Shown here piece after piece: positions 9,499 through 19,028 of a stretch of DNA of 64,000 nt (positions are counted from its first letter, which is position 1; every line of letters starts with the position of its first letter). The position numbers and the translations under genes are program-made. The notes below the pieces were generated by a model. It was not told the DNA's origin and searched no databases. It saw nothing but the letters and a program-made list of their open reading frames with translations. Source of the stretch: Mesorhizobium sp. 113-3-3 (lineage in GTDB: Bacteria > Pseudomonadota > Alphaproteobacteria > Rhizobiales > Rhizobiaceae); assembly GCF_016756495.1 (NCBI RefSeq), contig NZ_AP023243.1, positions 2,856,501 through 2,920,500 on the forward strand, read 5' to 3'.

Positions 9499-11649
9499 GT
9501 GTTGTCGGAGCGACCTTTGCAATCATCCCTGCTCTCGTTGCCGCAACAATATGCTCCCGAGGCCATGCAATATGCTGCCCCGGAGCCCGTGCCGACGGCG
9601 TCCTATGCATCCTCGACCGTCGAGCTGGGTGACCTGAAGCGCATATTGGTGCGCCGCCGTTTCCTGATCTTGTTGACCGCCGCGCTGCTGACTCTCGGGG
9701 CGCTGGCCTATGGGTTGCTCACGCCGGCGCTTTACAGTTCCGTGTCGGAAATCCTCATCGATCCGCAAGACCTGCAGGTGGTCACCAACGACGTCAATCC
9801 GAGCCGCGTTCCGCCCGATGGCGGCATCACCATGGTGGAAAGCCAGGTCAGTGTCGTTCAGTCGACGGGCGTGCTGCTCAAGGCCATCGAGGCGACCAAG
9901 CTGACCGAGGATCCGGAATTCAACGGGCAGGGCGGGTTGTTGAGCCGTTTGCTCGGCGGCGTGCTGGGCTCGGGGTCGGCCGATACCGACAGGACGGGCA
10001 AGACGCTCGATGCGCTGCGCCGGCGGCTGGCGGTGAAGCGGGCCGACAAGGTGCTGGTGCTCGACGTGATCGTCACCGCCAAGAGCGCAGACAAGGCGGC
10101 GAAGCTCGCCAATGCCATCGCGCAGGCCTACCTGGCCGACCAGGCGAGCGCGCGCGCGAAGATGGCCACGGATGCTTCCGATTCCATCACCGCGCGGCTG
10201 GACGAACAGCGCAAGCGCGTGCAGCAGGCCGAAAACGCCGTCGAGGCTTACAAATCCGCCCACAACATGGTGATGGCGGCGGGCAATCTGGTCAGCGACC
10301 AGGAACTGACCGAGATCAACACGCAGCTTTCGGCTGCGCAGAGCCGCACCGCGGCGCTGAAGGCACAGGTCGACCAGCTGCGCCGCTCCGGCGGCGCGCC
10401 GGACGCAACCTCGGAAGCCATGCGCTCGTCGGTCATCTCCAGCCTGCGGGCACAGGAGGCGACGCTTGTCGACCAGGTCTCGCAGCTTGGCACCGAACTT
10501 GGGCCGCGCCACCCCTCCATGATCGCCGCCCAGCAGCAGCTGCGCGACACGCGCGCCCTCATCGCACGCGAACTCGGCCGCATCGGCGCCGCCGCCGAAA
10601 CCGACTATGAACGGGCGCTGGCCAACCAGCAGGCGCTGGAGGCCAAGGTCGCCGGCATGAAGAGCAAGTCGCTCGACACCGATCAGGCTTCGGTCAAGCT
10701 GCGCGAATTGCAGCGCGATCTCGAGGCGGTGCGCTCCGTCTACGCCACCTATCTGCAGCGGGCGCAGGAAACGCGCGAGCAGATCAATGTCGACAGCACC
10801 AATGCGCGCATCATCTCCAACGCCATGCCCGCCCTGAAGAAGAGTTGGCCGCCTTTGCCGCTGCTGCTTTTCGGCGCCCTCTTCGGCGGGCTGGGGCTAG
10901 GCACCGCGCTCGCGCTGATCTTGGAATATTCCTCGCCGACCGTGCTTTCCAGCGCGCAGATGCAATCGGCCATCGACGCGCCGGTGTTCGGCGTGCTGCC
11001 GGCAAAATCATCCCGTCGCCGCTGGTGGCCTTTCGGCGGTAGCGCCGCAGCCGGGCAGAAGACAGATGCCGTCGCGGGCCTGGCGCTGAGGCGCCTGTTC
11101 GCGTCCAGCCGGCGTCCGCCGAACTGGCCGCTGGTGCCATCCGTCCTGCTGACGTCGCCGCCGGAAGATGCCGCGCATCGGGGCAGGGTGGCGCGGCTGC
11201 TCGCCAATGCCGCGGCCGCCAGGGGCAGCCGCGTCCTGTTCATCGACACCAACAACGCCAGCGGCGGCAAGAAGGAGCCGCAACCCGGTCTGCTCGACGT
11301 GCTGCGCGGCGAATATGCCTTCGAGGCGGTGAGCCAGCGCACGGCCGGCAGCAATGTCGCGGTGCTGGGCAGGGGCCGGCAAACGGCCGTCTTCTCCGAG
11401 GCGCAGGGCGTCTATTTCACGCAGCACATGCTGGCCCAGGCGGGCCGCAATTTCGACCTTGTCGTCATCGACGGCGGCGCGCTGGCCGACAATCTCAACG
11501 CCTCGCCGCTGGTCGCCATGGTCGACGAGATCGTCATGGTCGCGACGCTGAACTCGACGCCGATGCGCGACGTCACGGCGGCCTCGCAGGCCATTTCCGT
11601 CATGGGGCGGTTGCCGACCGGCGCCTTGCTGGTCGACGAGGCGGCCTGA
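9499..11649 (+). CDS. Polysaccharide co-polymerase (Wzz/GumC) with degenerate kinase domain
   Basis: 716-aa inner-membrane protein controlling polysaccharide chain length and export. It has a cytoplasmic N-terminus, TM1 at about 53-73 (FLILLTAALLTLGALAYGLL), a periplasmic Wzz domain, a long coiled-coil region (about 200-430), a second TM near 450-475 after the Pro-rich KKSWPPLP motif, and a C-terminal BY-kinase-like domain. In that domain the Walker A loop is replaced by TSPPEDAAHRGRVAR, with no GK[ST]; Walker A' survives only as VLFIDTNN, and DLVVIDGG fits Walker B. No C-terminal Tyr cluster is present, so kinase activity is unlikely. The GTG start is inferred from frame; ATG at 9562 is an alternative. 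The polymerase gene follows after one base. Confidence 0.9.
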   Translation: MLSERPLQSSLLSLPQQYAPEAMQYAAPEPVPTASYASSTVELGDLKRILVRRRFLILLTAALLTLGALAYGLLTPALYSSVSEILIDPQDLQVVTNDVNPSRVPPDGGITMVESQVSVVQSTGVLLKAIEATKLTEDPEFNGQGGLLSRLLGGVLGSGSADTDRTGKTLDALRRRLAVKRADKVLVLDVIVTAKSADKAAKLANAIAQAYLADQASARAKMATDASDSITARLDEQRKRVQQAENAVEAYKSAHNMVMAAGNLVSDQELTEINTQLSAAQSRTAALKAQVDQLRRSGGAPDATSEAMRSSVISSLRAQEATLVDQVSQLGTELGPRHPSMIAAQQQLRDTRALIARELGRIGAAAETDYERALANQQALEAKVAGMKSKSLDTDQASVKLRELQRDLEAVRSVYATYLQRAQETREQINVDSTNARIISNAMPALKKSWPPLPLLLFGALFGGLGLGTALALILEYSSPTVLSSAQMQSAIDAPVFGVLPAKSSRRRWWPFGGSAAAGQKTDAVAGLALRRLFASSRRPPNWPLVPSVLLTSPPEDAAHRGRVARLLANAAAARGSRVLFIDTNNASGGKKEPQPGLLDVLRGEYAFEAVSQRTAGSNVAVLGRGRQTAVFSEAQGVYFTQHMLAQAGRNFDLVVIDGGALADNLNASPLVAMVDEIVMVATLNSTPMRDVTAASQAISVMGRLPTGALLVDEAA

Positions 11650-11650
11650 C

Positions 11651-12979
11651 ATGGCTGCCGTCCGGGCCACCAACCCGGCAGCCGGCTGGGCCGGTTCGGG
11701 TCAAGTCGCCGCCCGCCCCGGCAGCTCCGTCGACTGGCTGACCAGCTTCGGCCTGGTCGCAACGGTGGCACTGCTGTTCAGCATCTCTGGCGGCATGCTG
11801 TGGCTGGTGGGCTACAATTACGACGGCCTGACCGGCAATCCGGCGACCAAGATCCATCCGTCGACCTATCTGCTCGTGCTGGTGTTTGCCTGGCGCGCCT
11901 GCACCTTCGGCAATCCGGTCGGCTATATGGTTGCCGTCGCCGATCGGCGCCCGGCCAGCGCGCTGATGGCGGTCATGTCGATCGTGCTCCTGGTCGTCGT
12001 CATCTTGCGCCAACGCCCCGGCATGGCCGGCATGATCGACACTTTCGTGGCGCCGGCCCTGCTGGTGATGATGCTGGCCGAGGGCGACGACAAGACATTC
12101 GCCCGGATGCAGACCGTCGTTCACGCCATCATGACCGTGAACGCACTGCTCGCTCTGTTCGAGTTCGCCAGCAAGACGCTGATCTTTCCCTATCGCCTCG
12201 ACGGCGAAGTGTTCATGGCCGACCTGCGCTCGACTGCGCTTCAGGGGCATCCGCTGTCCAATGCCACGGTCACCTCGGTCTATGTTCTGGCGCTGCTCTC
12301 CGGTTCGAGATCGCTGTCCATGCCAATGCGGCTCGGACTGATCGGCCTGCAATTCGCGGCTCTGGTTGCGTTTGGCGGCCGCTCGGCGATGGTGCTGACG
12401 ATCGTGCTCGGCGGTTGCTACCTGCTCATCCAGGGGATGCGCGGTTTGCGCACGGGGCGCGTCAACCTGCTTGGCGCGGCACTCGGCCTCATCCTTGCCG
12501 CGCTGGTGCCGGTGGTCATCGCGATCGCGGCGTCCTACGGCTTTTTCGATGCGCTGCTGGAGCGCTTCGTGTCGGACTCCGGCAGCGCCAATGCCCGCGT
12601 CGAGATGTTCGAGCTCTTCCAGCATTTCGAACTGCGCGACCTGATCGTGGGGCCCGATATCGATCTCATCGAAAGCCTGCGCCGCATCAGCGGCCTCGAG
12701 CAAGGCATCGAGAACCCGATCATCCGCCTGATCCTCTATCAAGGCGCCTTCTTCACCTTGCTGCTGTTTGTCGGCTTCACGCTGTTCATGCACGAAGTGG
12801 CGCGCCGCTGCCATCCCGGCATCTGGCTGACGATGCTGGGCTGGCTGATCCTGCTCAACACCTCCGAAAGCCTGGCGTCGAAGACGACGCTGATGACCAA
12901 ATTCGTGGTGATCGCGCTGGTGCTGTACCGGCCGGCGCGGGCGGTGGTGAGACCGGGCGCACAAGGGGTGCGAAGGTAG
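11651..12979 (+). CDS. VpsF/Wzy-like polysaccharide polymerase
   Basis: 442-aa integral membrane protein with about ten hydrophobic segments and a large loop near residues 300-350 containing SGSANARVEMFELFQHFELRD, a hallmark of the VpsF family related to O-antigen polymerase/ligase proteins. It probably polymerises repeat units on the periplasmic side of the inner membrane. It starts one base after the chain-length gene's stop, so the two are translationally coupled and form the polymerisation core of the island. The C-terminal tail is basic and cytoplasmic. Confidence 0.88.
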   Translation: MAAVRATNPAAGWAGSGQVAARPGSSVDWLTSFGLVATVALLFSISGGMLWLVGYNYDGLTGNPATKIHPSTYLLVLVFAWRACTFGNPVGYMVAVADRRPASALMAVMSIVLLVVVILRQRPGMAGMIDTFVAPALLVMMLAEGDDKTFARMQTVVHAIMTVNALLALFEFASKTLIFPYRLDGEVFMADLRSTALQGHPLSNATVTSVYVLALLSGSRSLSMPMRLGLIGLQFAALVAFGGRSAMVLTIVLGGCYLLIQGMRGLRTGRVNLLGAALGLILAALVPVVIAIAASYGFFDALLERFVSDSGSANARVEMFELFQHFELRDLIVGPDIDLIESLRRISGLEQGIENPIIRLILYQGAFFTLLLFVGFTLFMHEVARRCHPGIWLTMLGWLILLNTSESLASKTTLMTKFVVIALVLYRPARAVVRPGAQGVRR

Positions 12980-13013
12980 CGCTCTAAGGCGCCCCCCGTC
13001 TGTCCTGCCGGAC

Positions 13014-13036
13014 ATCTCCCCCACGAGGGGGGAGAT
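13014..13036. repeat. Hairpin intergenic repeat, copy 1
   Basis: ATCTCCCCC / GGGGGAGAT with a 5-base loop, downstream of the polymerase gene. The identical 23 bases occur at 52590-52612. It sits in a larger unit beginning TGTCCTGCCGGACAT, also seen at 31.47 kb, and may act as a terminator. Confidence 0.7.
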
Positions 13037-13103
13037 CGGATACACGCCGGCCAGCGCGCAACACGCCGGTTGGACCGTTACCCCATTCGATCTTCGTAGC
13101 GGC

Positions 13104-16100
13104 ATGGATTCCAGGCACTTAGTCGCAAAACTGCTCCCAAAAAAAGTCGCGTGCGGTTGCCTGGAACGAGAAGATTACGCAGGAGATTCATGGCAAGGGT
13201 GGGACAATTTGGTTCTAGCCCTCGAGACCCGACCCGTGCAGATCAAGCCGTTTCTCCTCGCCTCCGCATCGAGCCTCGCGATCCTCGCAGCGCCAGCGGT
13301 GGCGCGAGCCAGCTGCCCTCAGTTGTCCCTCGACAACCAGGCCTACACCAATGCGACGGCGATCTGCTTCGTCACCACGAGCGGCGTTGTCGACCTGACC
13401 AACACCAATACGGGCATGATAGGCGGCGTTGGGGATACGGCGAGCACCGACACCACCACGATCGACAATGCCGGCTCGATCAGCAGCTCCTTCTCGGCAA
13501 TCAGGTTGCAAGGAACGCTGACCCTGACCAATCGCTTGGGCGCCACCATCTTTGGATCGAGAGGAGCCATAAATGTAGGCCCCAGTGGCCTCACCACGAT
13601 CGTCAACGATGGCAGGATCGAAGGCATCTACGCCCTCGATGGGGACCACTACCTTGACCTGACGAACACCGGGGTCATGGCGGGGCAGTCATTCGGCATC
13701 GACGGCTACACGGTGAAGGCGACCAATTCCGGCACGATCTCGGGTGGCTACTTCGCGCTCAGGGCCATCGGCGACCTGACCCTCGACAATTCGGGCGACA
13801 TCGTCACGGACACCGACCCATCGACCAACAGCACGGCTGTCAGGGCTTGGGGTGGCACCACCGTGATCACCAATTCGGGGCTCATCTGGAGCGACAGCGG
13901 CTATGGCATCCACGCGGAGGTCTACGTAAAAAACGTTTCCGTCGGCTCTTTCAGCTTGACCAACACCGGCACGATCGGCGGCGACATAGGAGTCTATACG
14001 GCCTCCAATAGTCTCAGCACCGTCAGTGCGACTATTGTCAATTCCGGTACGATTTCTGGCTCTTCGGCGGCCATTTCAACCGATGGAGATCTGACCCTCG
14101 ATAATTCAGGCTGGATCAAGTCCGTCGGCAATTCGGGCGATTGGGATGGTGTCGCGGCCCACGGCGTCACCACGAAGATCACCAATTCGGGCAACATCGA
14201 CAATTTCGGCGTCTACGGCACGGGCATCGTTGCCGACAGCACCGACGCCAACGCGTCCCTGGCGTTGACCAACAGCGGCGCGATCAACGCCACGTTCGGC
14301 GTCTCCTCGCAGGTCGTCACGACGACGATCGACAATTCGGGAAGCATCACCGGTACGGGGGGCGCTGGCGTCTACGCGAACGGCCCGGCCGCCAACGCGT
14401 CTCTGACGTTGACCAACCGCAGCGGCGGCAGGATCACTGGCGAGTACGGTGTCGATTCGCTGCTCGCCACGACGACGATCGACAATTCGGGAACCATCAC
14501 CGGGCTGAACGGCGCTGCCGTCTATGCCGAGGATACGGCCGCCGGCACGTCTCTGGCGTTGGTCAACCGTGGCACCATCACCGGCCGCGGAGGCGTCTCT
14601 TCGCGAGTAGCCACGACAAAGATCGACAATTCGGGGATCATCGACGTCGTGCCCAAGGGCGGCGCTGGCGTCTTCGCGTTCGGCACCCTCGCCGATGCAT
14701 CGCTCGCGCTGACCAACAGTGGCACGATCGGCGGCATTTACGGCGTCCATTCGCAGGTCACCACGACAACGATCGACAATTCCGGGACGATCGCCGGCAA
14801 GTACCTCGCCGGGTATGGCATCTATGCCGACAGCACGGCCACCAATGCGTCTCTGGCATTGACCAACAGCGGCAAGATCACCGGCCGGTTTGGCGTCAAT
14901 TCGCAGGTCGCCACGACGACGATCGACAATTCGGGCTTCATCGACGGCGACAACGGCCAAGGCGTCTACGCGCAGAACACCGCCGCCAACGCCTCCCTGG
15001 CGTTGACCAACAGCGGCTGGGTTCTCGGCTACTACGGCGTCCTTTCGCTGAATGCCAGGACCACGATCGACAATTCGGGAGAAATTGCCGGCAGGATTGG
15101 CGCTGGCGTCTCTGCGCAGGGCACGGCGGCCGACGCTGCTCTGGCGTTGACCAATAGCGGCACGATCAGCGGCTCGGTCAGCGGCGTCTCTTCGCAGGTC
15201 GCCACGACGACGATCGACAATTCAGGCACCATCGCCGGCAGGCAATACGGCATCTACGCCGACAGCGTCCTCACTCTGACCAATACGGGCCTGATCTCCG
15301 GCGGCACTGCCGCGGTCCTGCTGAACAAGGACGGCAACAGCCTTGGCCTGGACAAGGGCGCGCGCTTCGATGGCGTCATCGACTATGCCGGCACCACCGG
15401 CAACACCACCCGCTTCGGCCATGGCAGCTGGATCCTCGACGTCGCCAATTACGATGCCGCGGACAACACGATCGTCACCGCCGGCAGCGCCTATGTCGTT
15501 AAGGGAAACCAGATCATCGTCGCTGATGGTTCCGCGGTGCAGGCCGGCGCGCGCGGCGCGCTCGACATCACCCGCTCGCTCTCGGGCCTCGCCAGCGACG
15601 CCCTCTCGCTGTCATCGTCGTCCTTGCCCGTCGCCAGTTCTTCCGGTGGCGCACTCGCCTATGCCGGCGACAATACCGTCGACCGGGCATTTACCTCGGC
15701 GGCGTTGACCGGCTCAGGCCAGGAAAACGCTTTCTCGGGCTTCTCGAACGGCGCCGTCGGCGACGCCGCTGGCAACATCGTCTGGTCACGCGTCCTGGCC
15801 GGGCGCAGCGTCGCTTCGCAGGACGCGGCCAGTGCAGCCTCCAGGATGAATGTCGTCGGCGCTGCCTTCGGCGGCGATCATCGCTTCTCGGACACGTTGC
15901 GCCTCGGCGGCTTCTTCGGCCTTGCGGACAGCCGCACCGATACCGACGGCGATTCCTCGCTCAAGTCCAAATGGTACTATGCAGGGCTCTATGGCAGCTG
16001 GTCGCCCGGTGCGGCCTTTGTCGAGGGGAATGTTACTGGCGGCTATGCCAAGAACCGTTCCGAGCGCATGGTCACCAACGGCCTCGCCACGGAAACGGCC

Positions 16101-16577
16101 ATCGGCGAGTATGGCTCGACTTTCGTCTCGCCCGAACTCGCCCTTGGCTATCGTGTCGCCCTGCAACCCGGCGTCAGCCTGACGCCGCAACTGCGCGTCC
16201 GCTATCTCGGCGTCGACGCCGAGGGATACGGCGAAACCGGTTCCAGCGCCGACATGACGGTGTCCTCGCACTACACCGGGTTCCTGGAGGAGCGGGCGCT
16301 GGCCAAGCTTCAATTCGATAATGAGCGCTGGGGCCTCTTCACCACGCTCGGCGTTGTCGCCCTGCAGCGCGTCCAGGGCTCGGGCACCGATGTCAGCCTT
16401 CTCGGCATCGCCTCGACCGTGCCGGAAGGCGACACCAATCTCTTCGGCGTCAGCTTTGGTCTCGGCGGCAACTGGAAGATGACCGACAGCGTCTCGCTCT
16501 ACGGCGCCGTCAACGGCACGGCCTTGAACGACAATGCCAGCATCGACACCAATGTCGGGGTGAAGATGGTGTTTTGA
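13104..16577 (+). CDS. Autotransporter with tandem passenger repeats
   Basis: Type V secretion protein. Residues about 45-70 (KPFLLASASSLAILAAPAVARA) form a signal peptide. From about 110 to 720 the passenger is built of repeats of about 48-50 aa with the core TTTIDNSGTI and A-NASLALTNSG, likely a right-handed beta-helix adhesin. Residues about 885-1157 are the C-terminal beta-barrel domain (NIVWSRVLAGR to the terminal Phe of VGVKMVF) that inserts in the outer membrane. The open frame runs from 13104, but the first 44 residues look non-native; GTG at 13236 immediately before the signal peptide is the likelier start. An AGGAG-ATG at 13190 is in another frame. It stands alone between the polymerase and glycosidase genes and has its own repeat-flanked promoter region. 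Confidence 0.9.
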   Translation: MDSRHLVAKLLPKKVACGCLEREDYAGDSWQGWDNLVLALETRPVQIKPFLLASASSLAILAAPAVARASCPQLSLDNQAYTNATAICFVTTSGVVDLTNTNTGMIGGVGDTASTDTTTIDNAGSISSSFSAIRLQGTLTLTNRLGATIFGSRGAINVGPSGLTTIVNDGRIEGIYALDGDHYLDLTNTGVMAGQSFGIDGYTVKATNSGTISGGYFALRAIGDLTLDNSGDIVTDTDPSTNSTAVRAWGGTTVITNSGLIWSDSGYGIHAEVYVKNVSVGSFSLTNTGTIGGDIGVYTASNSLSTVSATIVNSGTISGSSAAISTDGDLTLDNSGWIKSVGNSGDWDGVAAHGVTTKITNSGNIDNFGVYGTGIVADSTDANASLALTNSGAINATFGVSSQVVTTTIDNSGSITGTGGAGVYANGPAANASLTLTNRSGGRITGEYGVDSLLATTTIDNSGTITGLNGAAVYAEDTAAGTSLALVNRGTITGRGGVSSRVATTKIDNSGIIDVVPKGGAGVFAFGTLADASLALTNSGTIGGIYGVHSQVTTTTIDNSGTIAGKYLAGYGIYADSTATNASLALTNSGKITGRFGVNSQVATTTIDNSGFIDGDNGQGVYAQNTAANASLALTNSGWVLGYYGVLSLNARTTIDNSGEIAGRIGAGVSAQGTAADAALALTNSGTISGSVSGVSSQVATTTIDNSGTIAGRQYGIYADSVLTLTNTGLISGGTAAVLLNKDGNSLGLDKGARFDGVIDYAGTTGNTTRFGHGSWILDVANYDAADNTIVTAGSAYVVKGNQIIVADGSAVQAGARGALDITRSLSGLASDALSLSSSSLPVASSSGGALAYAGDNTVDRAFTSAALTGSGQENAFSGFSNGAVGDAAGNIVWSRVLAGRSVASQDAASAASRMNVVGAAFGGDHRFSDTLRLGGFFGLADSRTDTDGDSSLKSKWYYAGLYGSWSPGAAFVEGNVTGGYAKNRSERMVTNGLATETAIGEYGSTFVSPELALGYRVALQPGVSLTPQLRVRYLGVDAEGYGETGSSADMTVSSHYTGFLEERALAKLQFDNERWGLFTTLGVVALQRVQGSGTDVSLLGIASTVPEGDTNLFGVSFGLGGNWKMTDSVSLYGAVNGTALNDNASIDTNVGVKMVF
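14177..15226 (+). repeat. Tandem ~150-bp coding repeats in the autotransporter
   Basis: The core GATC[GA]ACAATTC or close variants begins at 14327, 14477, 14621, 14771, 14921, 15065 and 15212, with a diverged unit at 14177. Spacing is 150, 150, 144, 150, 150, 144 and 147 bases, always a multiple of three, so copy number can change without shifting the frame. Confidence 0.85.
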
Positions 16578-16593
16578 GGGGCGACAGTCGGCG

Positions 16594-17859
16594 CTATTCT
16601 GCCATCCTCAACCCCAGCGCCTCGACCATCGCAGGGTCGAGCGCGCGCGTGGTGTCGTCCATCATGCCCATGCCGTCGAAGAGGTCCCAGAAGGCCCAGG
16701 GGAAGCCGGCCGCTTCGGCGCTCTGCCGGACATCGGATATGTAGCGGGCGCGGTCGGCGTTGGGGGCGGCGGTGTAGCGGGCGTCGGTGCGCAGCGCGCC
16801 GAATTCGCCCATGATGACGCGCTCCGGGGCGATGCCGTTTCTGTCGGCCCAGGCGCGCGCCTGGCTCAGATATTTGTCGATGAACCAACGGTCCGGCCGG
16901 GCGTCGAAATAGACCTTCAGCACGCGCTCGGTCTCCGCATAGGCGGCCTGTTTGTCCGCTTCGGAGGTTTCGGTATCCCCAGCCATGCGCGCCCTGACGG
17001 AGGCCAGAGTCGCGTCGAGCGAACCGGCCGAGGCCGGCCAGGGCACATTGTTCAGCGCGCGATAGACCGGTTCGCGCATCCAGGGCGCGCCCTGGTGGCT
17101 GAACAGATAGGGCTCGTAGAAGTGGAAGGTGAACAGGATCGGCTCGAAGGCCGCCAGCGGCGCCGGATCGAGTGCCGCGAGCCCGCTGACCATCGAGCCG
17201 CAGCCGCCGGTGACGACCAGCGGCAAGGTTTGGGATGACACCCTGGCCGCCGTCAGCAGGGATGCCTGGACCTGCGACCAGACGTTGGAATCGCAGGATT
17301 GCGCCGGCTCGTTGACCGGCTCCAGCGCCACCATATCAGGCGTGAACCGCGCCAGCCTGCCGGCTAGCTCGCCCACCAGCCCGCGATAGGCCGCGAATTC
17401 GGGCGCGGCGGTGCTGGAGACCATGCGGTCGGGGTTCCAGTAGTGGGTGGCGCCATTGGCCTGGACGTTGACGATGATGCCGAGCCCGGCGGCGAGCGTG
17501 GCGCTGACGGCGGCGTCCAGCATGTCCAGCAGCTTGCCGCGCGTGGCGGCGTCTCCCGCCAGGAACGGGCCGGGATCGACGGGCAGGCGGATGAAATCAA
17601 GGCCGGTGGCACGGAGCCGACCTAGGTCGTCTGGGGTCGGCACCGGCCGCTGCGACTGGAATGGCGGCCAGGCATAGTCCGTGCGCGGTGCGGGAAATTC
17701 GCGTGTCAGCGCAAACCAGGGCCAGGCGTTGACGCCGCGCCGGAATGGCCATGCGCCGGTGGCGGCTTGTGATGGAGCGGAAAGCGGCGCCAGCGCGGCG
17801 GGCACCAGCGCCGTCGACAGCGCGGTGGCGAGAAGCCGCCGGCGCGACCAGCCCGTCAT
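16594..17859 (-). CDS. Tat-exported glycoside hydrolase family 5
   Basis: 421-aa secreted glycosidase. The N-terminus SRRRLLATALSTALVPAALA followed by SQAA is a Tat-type signal peptide with cleavage near residue 32. The GH5 (beta/alpha)8 barrel shows the acid/base Glu in VALEPVNEPAQ (about 195) and the nucleophile Glu in RVIMGEFGALR (about 355), so the enzyme should be active on a beta-linked glycan. Its ATG overlaps the stop of the upstream DUF1972 glycosyltransferase by 4 bp, tying it to polysaccharide synthesis; such glycosidases often trim or release exopolysaccharide. The exact substrate is unknown. It converges with the autotransporter 16 bp away. Confidence 0.88.
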   Translation of the reverse strand: MTGWSRRRLLATALSTALVPAALAPLSAPSQAATGAWPFRRGVNAWPWFALTREFPAPRTDYAWPPFQSQRPVPTPDDLGRLRATGLDFIRLPVDPGPFLAGDAATRGKLLDMLDAAVSATLAAGLGIIVNVQANGATHYWNPDRMVSSTAAPEFAAYRGLVGELAGRLARFTPDMVALEPVNEPAQSCDSNVWSQVQASLLTAARVSSQTLPLVVTGGCGSMVSGLAALDPAPLAAFEPILFTFHFYEPYLFSHQGAPWMREPVYRALNNVPWPASAGSLDATLASVRARMAGDTETSEADKQAAYAETERVLKVYFDARPDRWFIDKYLSQARAWADRNGIAPERVIMGEFGALRTDARYTAAPNADRARYISDVRQSAEAAGFPWAFWDLFDGMGMMDDTTRALDPAMVEALGLRMAE

Positions 17860-19028
17860 ACTGCGCCGGGCGAGGGGCGGTCGATCGCGGCCGTTCTTGC
17901 CGATGTGACGCCGAGAAGCCGGTAGGCTTCATTCTCGTAGGCCAGCAGCACATCGTCCCAGCGGAAGGCCTCGCGGGCGCGCGCTCTGGCGGCCTCGCCG
18001 CAGGCCTTGACCAGCGCATCGTCCTCCATCGCCTGCCGCATCCGCTCGCCGCAGCTCTGCGTATCGGTGAAATGGATGGCGGCGGCACCCGCGACCCACC
18101 TGTTGTAGGGATTGTCGTGCGCGATCACCATGTTGCCGGCGGCCAGCGCCTCGACCAGCGACGGGTTGGTGCCGCCCACCGTGTGGCCATGCATGTACGC
18201 GCGAGCATGATAGCGCAGCGCCTTCACCGCCGCCTGGTCGTAGATGGCGCCGGGCAACACCACCGAGCCGTTCGCCGCCTTGCGCACCGCGACATGGTAG
18301 GGGATCTCATCGGACAGCGTGCCCAGCACCACAAGCTTCATGTCGCCGCGCTTCTGGCTGCAGAAGGCTTCGACGATGGGCAGGATGTTGTTGTCGGGCT
18401 CGATGCGCGCGATCGAGATCAGGTATTTTCCAGGCTCGAGGCCGAGCGCGCGCACCGGCGCCTCGGGCGCCGCAGTCACCGGGTCGGCGCCATAGGTGAT
18501 GGTGGCGATGGCGCTGCGCGGCCGGCGTGTCGCCAGGTGATCGGCAATGACGGGATGGTCGGCGACGAGGCGGTGCGAGGCCCAGGCGCCGATCCACTCG
18601 TTGAGCCAGAACCAGGTGCGCGCGGCACGCCCCCATTTGGGGCGGCGCCACTCGATGCCGTCCATGTTGGTGATGACCTTGCGCCGCATCAGCCTGAGCC
18701 AGGTCAGGAAGACCGCGCCATTATAGCCGAGCACCAGGCAGACGCCGGGCCGGCGTGCGGCGTCAAGCACGCATTGCCAATCGAATTCCAGCGTGGCGCG
18801 CGGGCCTTTCGAGGCGACCTGGACGTGGATGAGGTCGATGCCGCGCCAGCTGTCGAGGCGCACCCTCTGGTCGACCCGCTCAACCTCTTCCTGGCAGTAG
18901 ACGCCGACTTTCCAGCCGCGCGCGACCAGAAAAAGCGCCAGTTTCTCGGCGAAGGTCTCGAAGCCGCCATGGGCGGCTGGGATGCCGCGCGTTCCCAGGA
19001 TCAGGATGGCAGGCTGTTCCGATTTCAT
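17856..19028 (-). CDS. DUF1972 glycosyltransferase (GT4 type)
   Basis: About 390-aa cytoplasmic glycosyltransferase of the DUF1972/rhamnosyltransferase group. The N-terminal domain begins ILILGTRGIPAAHGGFETFA, the signature of DUF1972; the C-terminal GT-B half contains YLISIARIEPDNNI and GTNPSLVEALAAGN with the nucleotide-sugar-binding Glu. It probably adds a deoxysugar or hexose to the lipid-linked repeat unit on the inner face of the membrane. ATG at 19028 is preferred because the extra upstream residues are low-quality; the frame opens at 19136. Its stop overlaps the GH5 start, so the two are co-translated. It is divergent from the second glycosyltransferase. Confidence 0.9.
   Translation of the reverse strand: MKSEQPAILILGTRGIPAAHGGFETFAEKLALFLVARGWKVGVYCQEEVERVDQRVRLDSWRGIDLIHVQVASKGPRATLEFDWQCVLDAARRPGVCLVLGYNGAVFLTWLRLMRRKVITNMDGIEWRRPKWGRAARTWFWLNEWIGAWASHRLVADHPVIADHLATRRPRSAIATITYGADPVTAAPEAPVRALGLEPGKYLISIARIEPDNNILPIVEAFCSQKRGDMKLVVLGTLSDEIPYHVAVRKAANGSVVLPGAIYDQAAVKALRYHARAYMHGHTVGGTNPSLVEALAAGNMVIAHDNPYNRWVAGAAAIHFTDTQSCGERMRQAMEDDALVKACGEAARARAREAFRWDDVLLAYENEAYRLLGVTSARTAAIDRPSPGAV

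Noticed and set aside
11600..13105. 501-codon minus-strand frame rich in His/Gln/Asp
   Set aside because: Shadow of the VpsF-like polymerase; a membrane protein on the plus strand gives this polar reverse translation.
14177..15226. Regular 150-bp repeats considered as a CRISPR-like array
   Set aside because: Repeat spacing is a multiple of three, units are coding and diverged, and they lie inside an intact autotransporter passenger.
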